From Echinococcus granulosus (lineage: Eukaryota; Platyhelminthes; Cestoda; Cyclophyllidea; Taeniidae): a stretch of 64,000 nucleotides of DNA. The DNA lies in contig NW_020170440.1 of NCBI RefSeq assembly GCF_000524195.1, positions 299,253-363,252 on the forward strand, read 5' to 3'. Shown here piece by piece: positions 42,128-54,500 of this stretch; position 1 is the stretch's first letter, and each line of letters opens with the position of its first letter. The notes under the pieces were generated by a model. It was not told the DNA's origin. It saw nothing but the letters and a program-made list of their open reading frames with translations, and searched no databases. Made by a program: the position numbers and the translations under genes.

Positions 42128-45100
42128 CTAGACCAGGACAAACTCCGAGGTGTAGATATTCTCTTCGTCCTCCGTGGCTTCAACAGGTCCTGTCGTCGTC
42201 GCCACAGCTGTTCCTGTCGAGGTTGATGGTTGTTGTTGTTGTTGGTGGTGGTGTTGCTGTTGGCGCGCCCTGCACACGACAGTGGCATGCTTTAAAGTTT
42301 GAATTCATTAGAAATTACATCGAATCAATCAAAAAAACTCACCTTCCGTCGGAGGAATCGAAGACGACGATGCTTCGGGAGGCTGAGCTGTAGCCGGTGG
42401 AGGCGGCGCTGGCGTTATTGTTGCTGGTGCCACGAGCGGTGCCTGTAGAAGTATCAAGTTTAGACAAGAACTGTATATTTGCTTTAATCACGATTACAGT
42501 GGGTGGCTTCAGTTATCGTGGGCCAAACCTCATGCAAACAACTTGGAGATATCTAACATTAGTCTTTCACATTTTCTATACGTCTTCGCCGCCCATGGAA
42601 TAGATTAAACAGGAATCCTTTCCCCGTAGACCATCACCGAGCTTTCACCTCTGCGTACCCAAATAAATCCCTCGCTCTCCTAGTGTAGTTCATCTAACAG
42701 GATGGATGAAATGATGGGAATAATCTCATCATCGCAACGCTTCATTATCCTAGTCTTCGCCTCGCAGTTGGATGAGTAATCTTAGTCTTCTTGCTTACTC
42801 TTCCGGCTCTGATAATGTTGCTGCTGTTGCTGCCTACTTCTAGGGCTTCCACTGCCACCTCCTTCAGTCATTGACCCTTGTCTTCGAACCATGGAAGCAC
42901 GTATAGTGGATCGATGTTGTCGTCCAACCGGCTGCCCATAGTAACTTCCTCCCACAGCCGTCGCCGCCGCTGTCGCAGCCGTTGGATAGTAGTAACTATG
43001 CTGGCTGGACTGTCGATGGTATCCGGGCATTGGGATAGCCCCGCGAGCCAACCCAGACATTCCGGAATCGCTCTCCAGATCAGGGCTAAAAGATCATCAG
43101 TACAAAGAACTGTCACGGAAGGTATAAAATAAAATTTATCCACTTAGAGAGACACCCATATAGCAGAACGGTCTCCATGACATGCACAACCATCTTGGCG
43201 AGGTGCGTCCAGTCATCCACTTTTTACACTACATATAGCTTCAGACACGACTGGGAGGGCTTCACTCACAACTCTATCCTTGCTGCAAGAAGCTGTTGGT
43301 TCTGCGGAATCGTCGGCAATTTGGATGAGGGTCCACCACGAAGAGGGACAACAGCACGAGATTGAGTAGCTCCCATGGCTGAATAGTCAACCGAAGCATA
43401 GGTGTCGGTCATTTCCGAGGGGCATTCGGACAGCTGACGTTTTAGGAAAGCAGGAGGCAGAGCTTCACTAGCGATAGCCATTGCTGCCAGTCCGGGACGA
43501 GTAGATGGTGCGCCACGACGAGAGACGTCGATTGTGCCTAAATGACGAGACCAAGGACTTGTAGAGGTGCGACTCGTCGAATCGGAAGGTCATAAGCTAC
43601 TTATGAAGTTAATAAGTAGGCTACTTGGGTGATCAACGGGAGATTAACTTGAGGATGATATTCCATCCGTTCGGTATCATTTCACCTGCTCTCTTACCGT
43701 TAGGTAGCCGACCGTCCATTTCATCCGGCATTGGTGGCTGTTGCGTAAATTGACATATTCCAGGATCCGTAGTTTCACTAGATCCCGATCCACCACCTCC
43801 AGCGTTCACCACCGTCGATGAAGGCGCTACGGCTCCCACCTCTCCCGACGCTGTTGTTGCCACAGCAACTGCTGTTCCAGTCCCTCCTACAGTCGCCAAG
43901 AATCGGCCGTTTTTGCGTCCATACTCATAGGCTTGCATCAGCTCGTCTTGATTAGACGATACCGTCGTTGAACTGAGCACACTTCCGCGATAGGCCGCTG
44001 TGAGCGGATCCAACGCAAGATGAGAATTCCGAGTGTCGTAGAAAACCCCGGAATTCGGTCCTCCTGCACCTCCACTAGAAGGTCCAGCTGTTGCAATATT
44101 TCCAACAGTGGGGTTGTTGCCTCTAGGTCTTGCATAGCCCCGATGATAGGTAGTTGATGGGAAAAGGCCTAAAAAAATTGGACAATCACCACCAGTGAGA
44201 CTATAAATAGGATTGAATGGCTTGGAAATGGATAGCAACCTTGTCGGAAGACGTGTTGTTGAAGGGACTCAGATGAATTAATTCGCCGGTGGGCTAGGAG
44301 TGGGTGAGGACCAAAGAAATCAATGTCTTCGTCATCATCCACGAGATCGTCGTCATTATTGACGTAGGGTTGATGAAGTGGGGGATCCAACAAAGCATGA
44401 TGTTGAAATTGTCGACTACTGAGTCCACGAATTGTCCTTGGGTCACCGATGGGTAGAAAACGACCTTGAACTCGACCAGCGGTTGCGGTATTTCCGCGAC
44501 GAGTGGCTTCGAGAAGGCCCTCCGTCTCGGGATTCCCAAGATCCGGGTAGTGGTACTGGTGCATGTAGGATTGCTGTCTTTCAAGGGGATAGCCTAAATG
44601 AGGATTAAAAAGAGGGATTTAAGTCAGTTAATCAAAAGTGGGTCTGTTGAAATCTACCCTCAGAACACAAACCTTTTTTGAAAGTCTTGTACATTCGTGT
44701 TGCACCACCTGCAGTATTAGCCGAACTAATGGGAACGTCTAGAGTTCTGACGGCGGTCAAAGATCTAGCCGATGGTTGAAGAGTTGTGGAAGACTTGGAA
44801 GCCACCGGCTGTGTAACCTCCTCCTCAATTCCACCAGCTGCATACGTAGCGTAAGGGTTTAGATTACCTATAGGCCAAAAGAAGCCAACCAATCAGATCA
44901 CCTCGAACTTAGACCAAAAAGGATGCTTGGAAGGCTTTCACGTACCAGTGCTGTCCATGGAACTGGTCGACAAACGATCTGGTTCAATAGCAGCCGAAGG
45001 AGGGATGATCTGCGGGGGGAGAATGGTTCCTGCTCTGCCTTGATCGTAAAGTCGGGAGCTTCGACCCCAACGACTGAAAAAGAACGAAAATTTACTTCTA

Positions 45101-45586
45101 CAGCGAAGGGAGAAACGCTTTTGGGGACAATCCAACAAGTTGAATTGCACATTCAGCCAAGAAAGGAACAAAAACAACTTTAAAGGCATGAACCTCACCC
45201 CAGAAACCCTCCTCCTGTCCTCACTTTTCCTTCTGCATGATAGTCAGCCTTGTCTTCATTAACCGGAATCGGTGGCAACGTTCCGCGATGTCTTCCACCA
45301 GCTGCAGTCTGAAAAACTGGATGCTGCATTTGTTGGATATGCTGTTGTTGCTGTTGAAAGTGTGGATGCCCCTCTGCAAGGTTAGCATTAAGAATCGGTC
45401 TCCCAACCGTCGGTTTTGCCGTGGGATTCAGTTCCGCCTCCAGTCGTCGATGTCGACAGTAGAAGAAGAGGCAAACGAGAGCGACAAAGAGCACAACAAA
45501 GAATATTGTCAGTGGAACGGTGATGGTAGGTTGGCTTAGAAAACTTGTCCGACCGAAACGAGTGCTGGCACCTTCCCGTGGTTGAA
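42128..45586 (-). other. DSCAM: DSCAM transmembrane and cytoplasmic exons
   Basis: Exons: 45199-45586 (transmembrane helix with IFFVVLFVALVCLFFY, then a basic RHRR stop-transfer and a Gln-rich run), 44946-45073, 44673-44867 (NPYATYAA), 44240-44593, 43698-44168, 43270-43537, 42799-43085, 42343-42442 and 42128-42269. In the 43698-44168 exon, DELMQAYEYGRK and GICQFTQQPP match the conserved ELARAYEH-like and SGICRFTASPP-like tail motifs of vertebrate DSCAM. The tail has Gln/His, Ser/Gly and Asp-rich runs and ends EFVLV, a possible PDZ ligand. Confidence 0.87.
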
Positions 45587-48500
45587 CTAAGGGGAATACA
45601 AGAAGGAAAAATTGCAAGATATCAACTCCCCTAGTCGTCCTGCTATCCATTCATCAATTAGCCTACTCAACTATTCGATCAACCATCCAACCAGCAGTAA
45701 ATACATCAATCAATTTAGTGACATACTTCCACCAACGGTTCGCGTCCAGAAGTATCCGAAATGCGGTGTCTTTCCAGCTGGATTCTCAGCCACGACGTGG
45801 TACTGATAGTACGAGCCAGGATGGAGACCACTCAAGTTGTAGCAACACCGTCGATTCCAGGGCTTATTGTCCAGACTGAAGAGATCGCGTTTTGTCAGAG
45901 TGAGGTTGAAATGGAGAACGGAAAAGGCGCCTGGCGTAGCGGAAGCAGTGGAGGCAGCGGAATTACCCCCAGAGGAAGATGAAGCTCCAGTGAGTAGAGA
46001 AGACGAGGAGGGATCAGCATCAGAACCGTCAGCAGCTGGCCAGACTCGAAATCGATAGACACTAGGAGAGCAGTTGCTACCGGGAGCAAAGACGGAAAAA
46101 TTGAAGGTGGCGCAGTTTCGCGAACGCAATTCAGACGGTACCATGTCCGTTTCACCGACAAAGAGTGGAGCTGTAAAGAGGGTAGAAATGGAGAGTTCAT
46201 GAGCGTTCGAAATTTGAACTAAAATCTGATAAATAGAAGGACGTTCGATGTCATTACTAGAGTCGTGACAAAACCTCGGGGAGAAAAGAAAAAGTTGGAA
46301 TCTCATGGTGAAACTAATCGACTCAAACTTACCTGTAAAATCGAAAGTCCTGATCTGAATAAAACTTCATCATTACTAGAATGATGTGTCGTACAAAGGC
46401 ATGCTACCGTCGAGATACCACTAGTAAATGTCAAGTATGACGTATTAACTTTTAATAGTTGGTGCACGTGATTGGTGCTCGGACCAGCTTACTCCAGTCA
46501 CTGTTAATCAAGATGGCGTTGGCTAAGCTTTTCTTAATGAGCAACCTCTGTGAGGTAGTTCACAGAAGATGAGACGCAGTAACGGTCGATGGATTGGTGT
46601 CAACACTTCGAAGACGCCAACTAATCAGTCAGTTACGAATCTGGTCGTAGAGATTTCATCCCCAGCCCACAGAAGAGTAGCTAGTCGGTCCTGCAAACAT
46701 TACACACGTGAGTGTAATACATGCCTGATCTAGGACGACGAAAAAAAATTCTGCTGCGGAAACGATGAAGCCAATGTAACCATTCACGAACACATAACTT
46801 CCAAAGGTTAAAGTCAAGCTTTCAAATCTAGAAAAAGATTGACACTCAAGGGACTTTCCAAAAAAAAAACTTTTAAATTACGCACCAGAGCCTTCGGTGC
46901 TAGCTGAAATTGGTTCTGTAAGAGCGCTCAGCCCAAACTGATTCTCAGCACGCATTTGAAATCGAACCGTTGTGGCACATGTCAAATTTGACAGGTAGTA
47001 GGTCCGCCGATCAGCTGGGAGTCGAACAGAGTCTTTCAGACCCGTGTACTCATTGGTCCAATCAAGGTGGAACCACGTAATCGGTGCGTCTGGCCGCCTA
47101 GAACCGGGAGAAAGCCATTCCACCTGGATGTTGCGAAGACTCGGTGTGAGTTTGTGGAACACCGGGGGTTTGGGTGGATCTGGATAGAGGATGAATGAGG
47201 TACCGTGTTAAAAGACATCCCCTTTCGTGGAATTCGTTGTGAAAATGTCGAATTCACAGCAAATTGAGGACACCATCAATCAAACCCAGCGTAAGCCAAG
47301 CTTATTTTACCACAACGGATTAGCACTAATCTGAAAGTCTTAATCCAAACATTGGAACAAATTGCCGAGCTCCCCATCAGTGGATAACCTCCTCACGAGT
47401 CTCAGCTCCCTCTCCTACAGTTCGCGCGACCCAGGAGTGGATGTTTGAGAAGCTTTTATGAGTACTTTACACTCCACCTGGTTCTACTCTTCAGAGGTAA
47501 CCCTTGGGTACTACGCCACATGCTCGACTTCTTCGAGAGGACTGCTACCACAATTACTTCCACAGTACCCAAAGGGCTAACTCAATTACCTTGGCTCAAA
47601 TAGTCACTTTCAAAGCCGAACCACAGCTTGGGATGGTTACGTTAAATCGATTACCGCTGTGCTTCCTCGGTGGTTTTAGAATTTTCCTCACTAGGTTTTC
47701 AGTTTAATTTCTCACTTATTTTGCAAGTCTTCCGAAAGTTGTGATGAAACGAAATTCTATTCGTAGTAATCATAAATCAATCAATGTCACGTACCGTTGG
47801 AAAGAGCTAAAAGGAACAAAGAGACAAAAGTAATATTCATCCGCATAGGAAAGCAGGATTTTGGGATAACAGACGAAACCAACCTTGGACCTTCAGCTCA
47901 TAGGAGATGGAGTCATCCCCATGCCGGCAAACATATCGACCAGAGTGTCTTGTTTCAACAGATTCGATAATCAGTGTTCCATTGTCCAGCTGTTGCACAT
48001 CACTGAAAAATGAAAAGACGACACTCTCCAATATGCCTAAGTAGTATTTGGGTAGAATTAATGATGATACACTCACTTGACCATTCCGAATGTCCATTCA
48101 ACAGGGGGGTATCCAGCTACCAAACAATCCATCAGTACGCGCATCCTCTCTTGAGCCACAATTGTTCCACCAATAGAAATAATCGACACGGCAGCTAAAG
48201 GGACCGGAAAACCGAAAACTCGTGATTTCGTCTACTTGAATTCTCGTTATAGTAGCACAGAACATAACTTACAATGAGAAGCCGGAGCCACCGATGACAC
48301 ATAGGCTTTCCTTCCGTCAAACCGATTTTTCGCCATTACCGAGAAGTTGTACAGATACTGTGGACTCAGGTCTATTGTCAATAACAGCGACCCTGCTTAC
48401 TACCGGTATAAGTAGCATCAAAGGCAAACCATTTAATTGGGCTTCAAAAATTATGGCAGTAATGCACTTTATGCATTATCATATGCTAAAGAGCTAACAA

Positions 48501-51500
48501 GTAGCATGTAGCTCACCGCAAAAGAGATAGTAGTTATAGGGTTTACTGAAATCCGGTTTAATACAACGAGGGCCAGCTGTAACACCAGAGCCAATGGTAG
48601 CGGTGGCAGTAGCAGAAGTGGCAGCAGAAGCACCGGCGGATCGATAAAGGCTGTCCTGTCTGTAAGCAGCTAGGCAGTAGAGACGAGTCAGACCCTGTGG
48701 ACGGCTCGGGTGGGACCAGGAAACCATAACGCACGTCTCATTCACTGGTAACGCTTTTACGTTCTCTGTAAGCGTGAAAACAATAATATAGCGCTACTTC
48801 AGAAGACTTAAGTAAACTAAGCCGATAGAGAGACGCACCTGGTGCTTCTGGTGGTGCTTCTGTAGTAGAACAAATCTTTTTTGGGGAAAGAGGTCCACGG
48901 CCTTTACGATTGCTCGCTGCAACTTGGATTTCATAGCGGGTGTTTGCTAGAAGGCCAGCTAAGGTTACGGTGGTTTGACCTTTGACCACTTGGATAACTG
49001 AATTTGTCTCGTCTGTAGGGGCAAGGAGAGTTCGGATTGATTTGAAAAAGAAACAGAAAAAGACTGTTTAAAGAATTTCAGCCTAGGCCCAGAATCGCTA
49101 GCCGAACTATACAAGGATGAATCGGAGGTACAGTTTAAAATCTTCATACGAAGGCGGACAAGCAGGAGGACATAAGTATATGGACAAAAACGTCTCAAGT
49201 GTGATTCCGACTTTCAGAGGAATAAGAGGTTCCGGTTACACGGGAGGCAGCTGTAGGAGTAATTCTAAAAACTACAATTGCTTTTCTTCGAAGTTCGACT
49301 GCAACAGTTAAACTGTATCATAGATACTACTCAGGTGGTACTACGCGCCGTAATACGTGACAAGTTCGGCATTTTACCGATGGCTGGCGCATACGTCGTG
49401 GGCCAGTCCAAACAACCTTAATCAAGAGGGCAGGCAACAGCGGTGGTGTAGGGATCGAAGTGGTGCGCGTAAAATCCGCGAACATATAGTACATTACGAT
49501 GGTGGGACTCTCAGGTGTTGGATGACATTTCTCGAAGACGATCGCGTGTCTGTAAATCGGTGACGATCCCAGCCGTGGGGATTCATTCTCATCCCTCCAG
49601 ACCATAGAACGCCTGTTTGACCTTGGACGTCTGATGGGAAAATAACTTTTCGTCGTAAAACTACCCACGAGACAAGTCTTTCGGTGACAACGGTGAATAT
49701 AGTTATTCACGAACATGGACATTTACAATCCGAAAAGTAAGTCCCGCGGTGGGCATCAAGACACCGATAGACGAAGTGAAGAGAACTATCCTCTGGGTAC
49801 TGGTTAAAACCTAGCATAAATGAGACAGGGACTATGTCAAAAATCTAATGCAGGCTTCCATTCTTTTGTCAGCTCAGAGGTCAGGCTTCTACTTTTATGC
49901 CTTCATGGATGGAGAAAAGGTCAGCCTGACAAGATGATGATGGAAAACAAAAAGATCTAACCTCCAAAGCTGTTGGCAATGTAGTAATTGACGAGATACT
50001 CCGTCAAGATTCCATTCACAGTTTCAAAGTTGGGCGGATCCCAGGATACCGTAATGCTGTGCTGCTGTGTGGAACAAGTGACGTTTGTTGGTGATGCTTG
50101 AGGTACTAATACGGGAGGTAAAAGCAAGGAGAGAAGAGTAAGCAAATCGGATTTGACAGGATCCTTGCATATAAAAAGATAAATCAGTTTACCGCCTCCA
50201 ACCCTTGATGGGAAAAGTATTGGACGCTATACGTCTATATATGGCAAAAGACCTACCAAAATGCGGCATCTTTCACAGAGTTACAAAAAGGTGGAAATGT
50301 AGTCCACTTAGTGAAGGCATCATCAGCTTGTTAAATAAAACGCCCTCTCTTTACAATACAGTCTACCTGCCAGAGGGGGCATGCTACATGGGGCACACCC
50401 TACCGCAATTCTTAAAAGCTGAACCGCTTCTAACACCACGTGGAATCGAAGGTCCCTTTGGTGCGATCCAAAGTCCTCATCATCGCAGCATCTTCGTAAT
50501 TGAATGGGGTTTCAATAGGCCCACCGGACACCCCTGTTGTTGATGAGATGGCAGCGGTAAAAACCTTCCATCCAACCACCTTAACTTATCCCACTGACAA
50601 ATTTCTTAATTTCAGGTATGCGATCGTTGTGAGGAAGTAAATTCAACCGTTTCATAGTGGGCAAGTCCATTCACCCCCCCCCCCCTTTACCCAAATTGAT
50701 ATGCATTCCAGAGGCAAAAAATTCCCACTGGACAATGAAAAATCAGGCCAGGTGGGAAGACAGTTCGATCCACCAACAGCCAAAAAGCTTACAATCCTCC
50801 AAGGTCCGCGCCAAGACGTAGGCAGGTGGCGATTGGCCCTTGCTGTTGATAGCGATGATGCGGATAGCGTAGGCGGTGAATTTGGGTAGGCCGGTCAACT
50901 CGGTGTCTTGTTGGCGATGCATCAGGACACAGTGGATTTGACTGGATCCACTCGAAACACTGAAATTGCAGATGATATTATCTAACTAATCTGCACATTA
51001 TGGATTGATGAAGTTAAATATTAACAGATCCATGAATAAAAGAAACCATGGATGGACAGAAGGGTAGGTTGATAGGTCGATGGTTGAATGGATGTTACTC
51101 GGTAGAAGAATGTTGAAAGCTGGGATGATGGATGGACGGATGAGCAAAATCATCCATTTGATTCCAAAAAAAAGCATATTCCTCGCACTTCAACAAACCT
51201 TGAATCCTCCGTAATGAGATCCCTCGGCCACGATATCCGTGCTAGGTCGCTCTGACTGCTCCCCACGAGGCTCTCATTCACCCGCTGATGGCACACCGAG
51301 TATCGATCCACATTTCCGTTGCGCAGCTCCGGTTTCGGTTTCTGCCATGCTACGTAGATCGTATCCGAGGCCGTTCCAGTTGCATTCAAATGCTGCACTG
51401 GACCTTCCGGTTCTAACAAATACAAGAATGTGATGACCACGAGAGACAATGAATGAGCAATGTAGTCATTCAACAGCAGTTAGATGGATTCATCTTTGAA

Positions 51501-54500
51501 TGAATACATCAGAGATGGATGGATAGATTCAGGGTGAATGGATGAATTTGCAATAGCAGAACAAATGAATTCAGAGAAGATTTAAAATGTCAAAGAAAAG
51601 AGGGTGGATTAATATGGAAATAGATGGATCCGGGAGGGTTGGACAGATCCAAAATTGATTAATGGCCGAATCGACGAATCTGCGATGAATGGGTGGGTGG
51701 ATTCGGGCTGAGATATGCGGATCAAAGGTGGATAGGTCTGAGGTGAACAGATAGTTGGATACAAAGTGGTAGCATAGATGGATGGGAGAGTGAATGGATG
51801 GCCTCAGAAAATGATGAAGTGGACGATGAATTTGGGAGAAATACAGACGTACTTGCTTCCTGTGTGGTGAGGACAAGGGAGTTCTCCAGACTGTAACCGA
51901 CCTCGTTCTCTGCCTTGATAGCAATGTTGTATTTAGTGTAGGGCCGCAAACCGGTCAATGTCGCCTGATGTTCATGGGGTCGCACTTCGATGACACTGTT
52001 CGGTTTCTGTCGAGGTGGTAGAAATAGAATAGCGCGTGGTTAGGTTAATTGGTAATGTTTTCTTTAAAAATCCCTCTCCTTGACCTAAAACACACAAATC
52101 CTTTCCCAGTCCATCCATCTCGGAGTTCGTTACCCTTTTTGGACACAATAATCTATTCCCAGGATCACCTGCCTATCCATCCCAAATCCTCCTCTTCTTT
52201 TCGTATCCATCCAACTTGAATTCATCTGTCTTTTGATCTTGGATCTATCCACCCATCTTTTTGTCCCGAAACCCTCTGTCGTTAAAGAATCGTGTCAGTT
52301 GGGTTGACAGATAAGCACTTCATTCAACAGGGAAACCCCAAAAATTCATTTGAATTGAAAATTAAGGATAAATTGATTGATTGCCCTCCACTGATCAACT
52401 CGATAGGAAATCCAAAATGTGGGTCCTTAAACAACAGAGAAAATTCTAAGCACATTTGAAAGCTTTCTACGTCAAGGATACACTTCTAAACAGTTACACT
52501 ATTCCAAGTGTACGAGATGGAAGCCCATGAGTAAGGTGGGTCTGCGTTCAGGTACGCTTTAGTGAAGCAGAAAGCAGTCAGCGCATTCAAGTCAACAACT
52601 GGAGCATTGAAGACTTCTAGGAGTCATAAACTAAACAACGATCAAAGCCGTGCGCTTCGCAACACCGGGGGTAATTTGGGCGCTACATTGGTGACAGCCC
52701 TGTGAATACGACCGCTCTCGTTGACAGTTCAAAGGAGACTAGGGTTTAAACGGGTCAGCCGTACAATACTAATTCAAGATTGACGTCTACAATTGATGGG
52801 TTAATCTATGAAGAACTGCAACAGACGGTTCAAGCAAGTAGCATTAATCGGTGGGCATATGTAGTCAGACAGATAGAAAAAGCCAAGCAGACGGGTGGAT
52901 AGTATGACTTCAGCAGTCGAAAAACCTACACTCTGTCCAGAAATTGACTCTCCGGCAGCTGAATCCGCTTGATAGTATCTGATCCAGTAACGTCGAATTT
53001 CCTTATTGCCATCATGAGCCGGTGGTAGCCAAGAGAAAGAAACACTAGTTGCTGTCGTCTGTGAGCTGTTCTGCACAAAGGTTACCGGGTCGGGAACGGC
53101 TGGAAGGATAGAAGGGGCGCATGGAAGAATGTAAAAAATGGAATAAATGTTTAAATTACACCGAGATTTTTACATTACTGCCCACCATGTTTCATTCCAA
53201 CGCTTCCTCTCAATTGTTGCCGCACATTTCCCACTTCCGCAAATCTAGGCAGTTCAACAGGATGAGGCACCGGGCGCAGGCGCTTATTGGTTGATCAAGC
53301 CCTTTTCGAGCCGACATTTACACAATGAATACCCACCGAACACTTCAAATTCGGCCGTTCAGCGCTTACATCTCATCGATTGGCCTCGACACTTCAAAGA
53401 TACCCACACCCACGTCTTAACGTTTATACATGACAACACTGATCCTAGTGGTCCTGTTCCCAATCCACATCACACCATCCACTCCTTTTTGTAAACACTC
53501 CACCAGCACATACAACACCAACATTATCCTTAACGCCTAATTGATAGCCAACCTTTTGCGTGACAATGAAATTGCATCTTTCTGCAGTTACCGTCATTGT
53601 AACACAGTCATTCGCGAATATAAACACTCGCTGTTTTAAGGTGACAACGGAGATATTTACCGAGACACTAAAGCATGTGGTGCATGAATAGCTCAGGCGT
53701 ATTGCACCAGAGCTACTGGAAGGATATTAGCCAGAGACTCGAAAGCTCCTGTTTGACTTGAAAAAAAACCTACGAAAGTAAAGTCCCCATTTCTTCACCT
53801 TTTCACTTACAGATGACTGTGAGACGGACAACCTGACGCACATCTACTCTGCGGCCTTCCTTGTCGCGATTATAGAAGTTGGAGGCATTGCACATGTACT
53901 CCGCCATATGGACGTCTTTCAAGGAGTCGAACTGAAGTTGGCGTTCGATGCCGCGTCCACTTTGTTTTAGCATAGAGACCTGAAGGGAAGAGGGCAGGAA
54001 TGGAGGAGGAATATATTAACGTATCAGCTAGTAGTTCTGAAACGACAACAAGATTTTAGATGGATGTATGGATCGATGGATGGATGGATGTATGGATACG
54101 GGATCAGTGGATGGTGAATTGATACCTGATGTTTAAAAATAATATAAATGGACAATCTAGTAACTGACAAGGAAGCAGCCCTCCTCCCGTACCACTCAGT
54201 CTATCCGATTCGGGTAGCAGCTGTACCCACCTGTCTAAAAATCACGCCACTATCAAACCTCCCAGCCGCACTTTTCTGACAAGTCAACAGGTCGCTTGCG
54301 AGGACATCAGGAGAAGATGAGGCCAGAGCCAAAGCAGCATTCTCTGCATCTCCGTAACTGGCTGGAAGCACACAGGTCTGATTGATCAGCCGCCATTGGC
54401 TGTTGCCACCGTCGCCAACGCTGATTGACCGATAATACCAATCTGCTTGCAACTCATTGGCGTCGCCATGCACTACGCAGGTGAGGTTGAACTTGGAACC

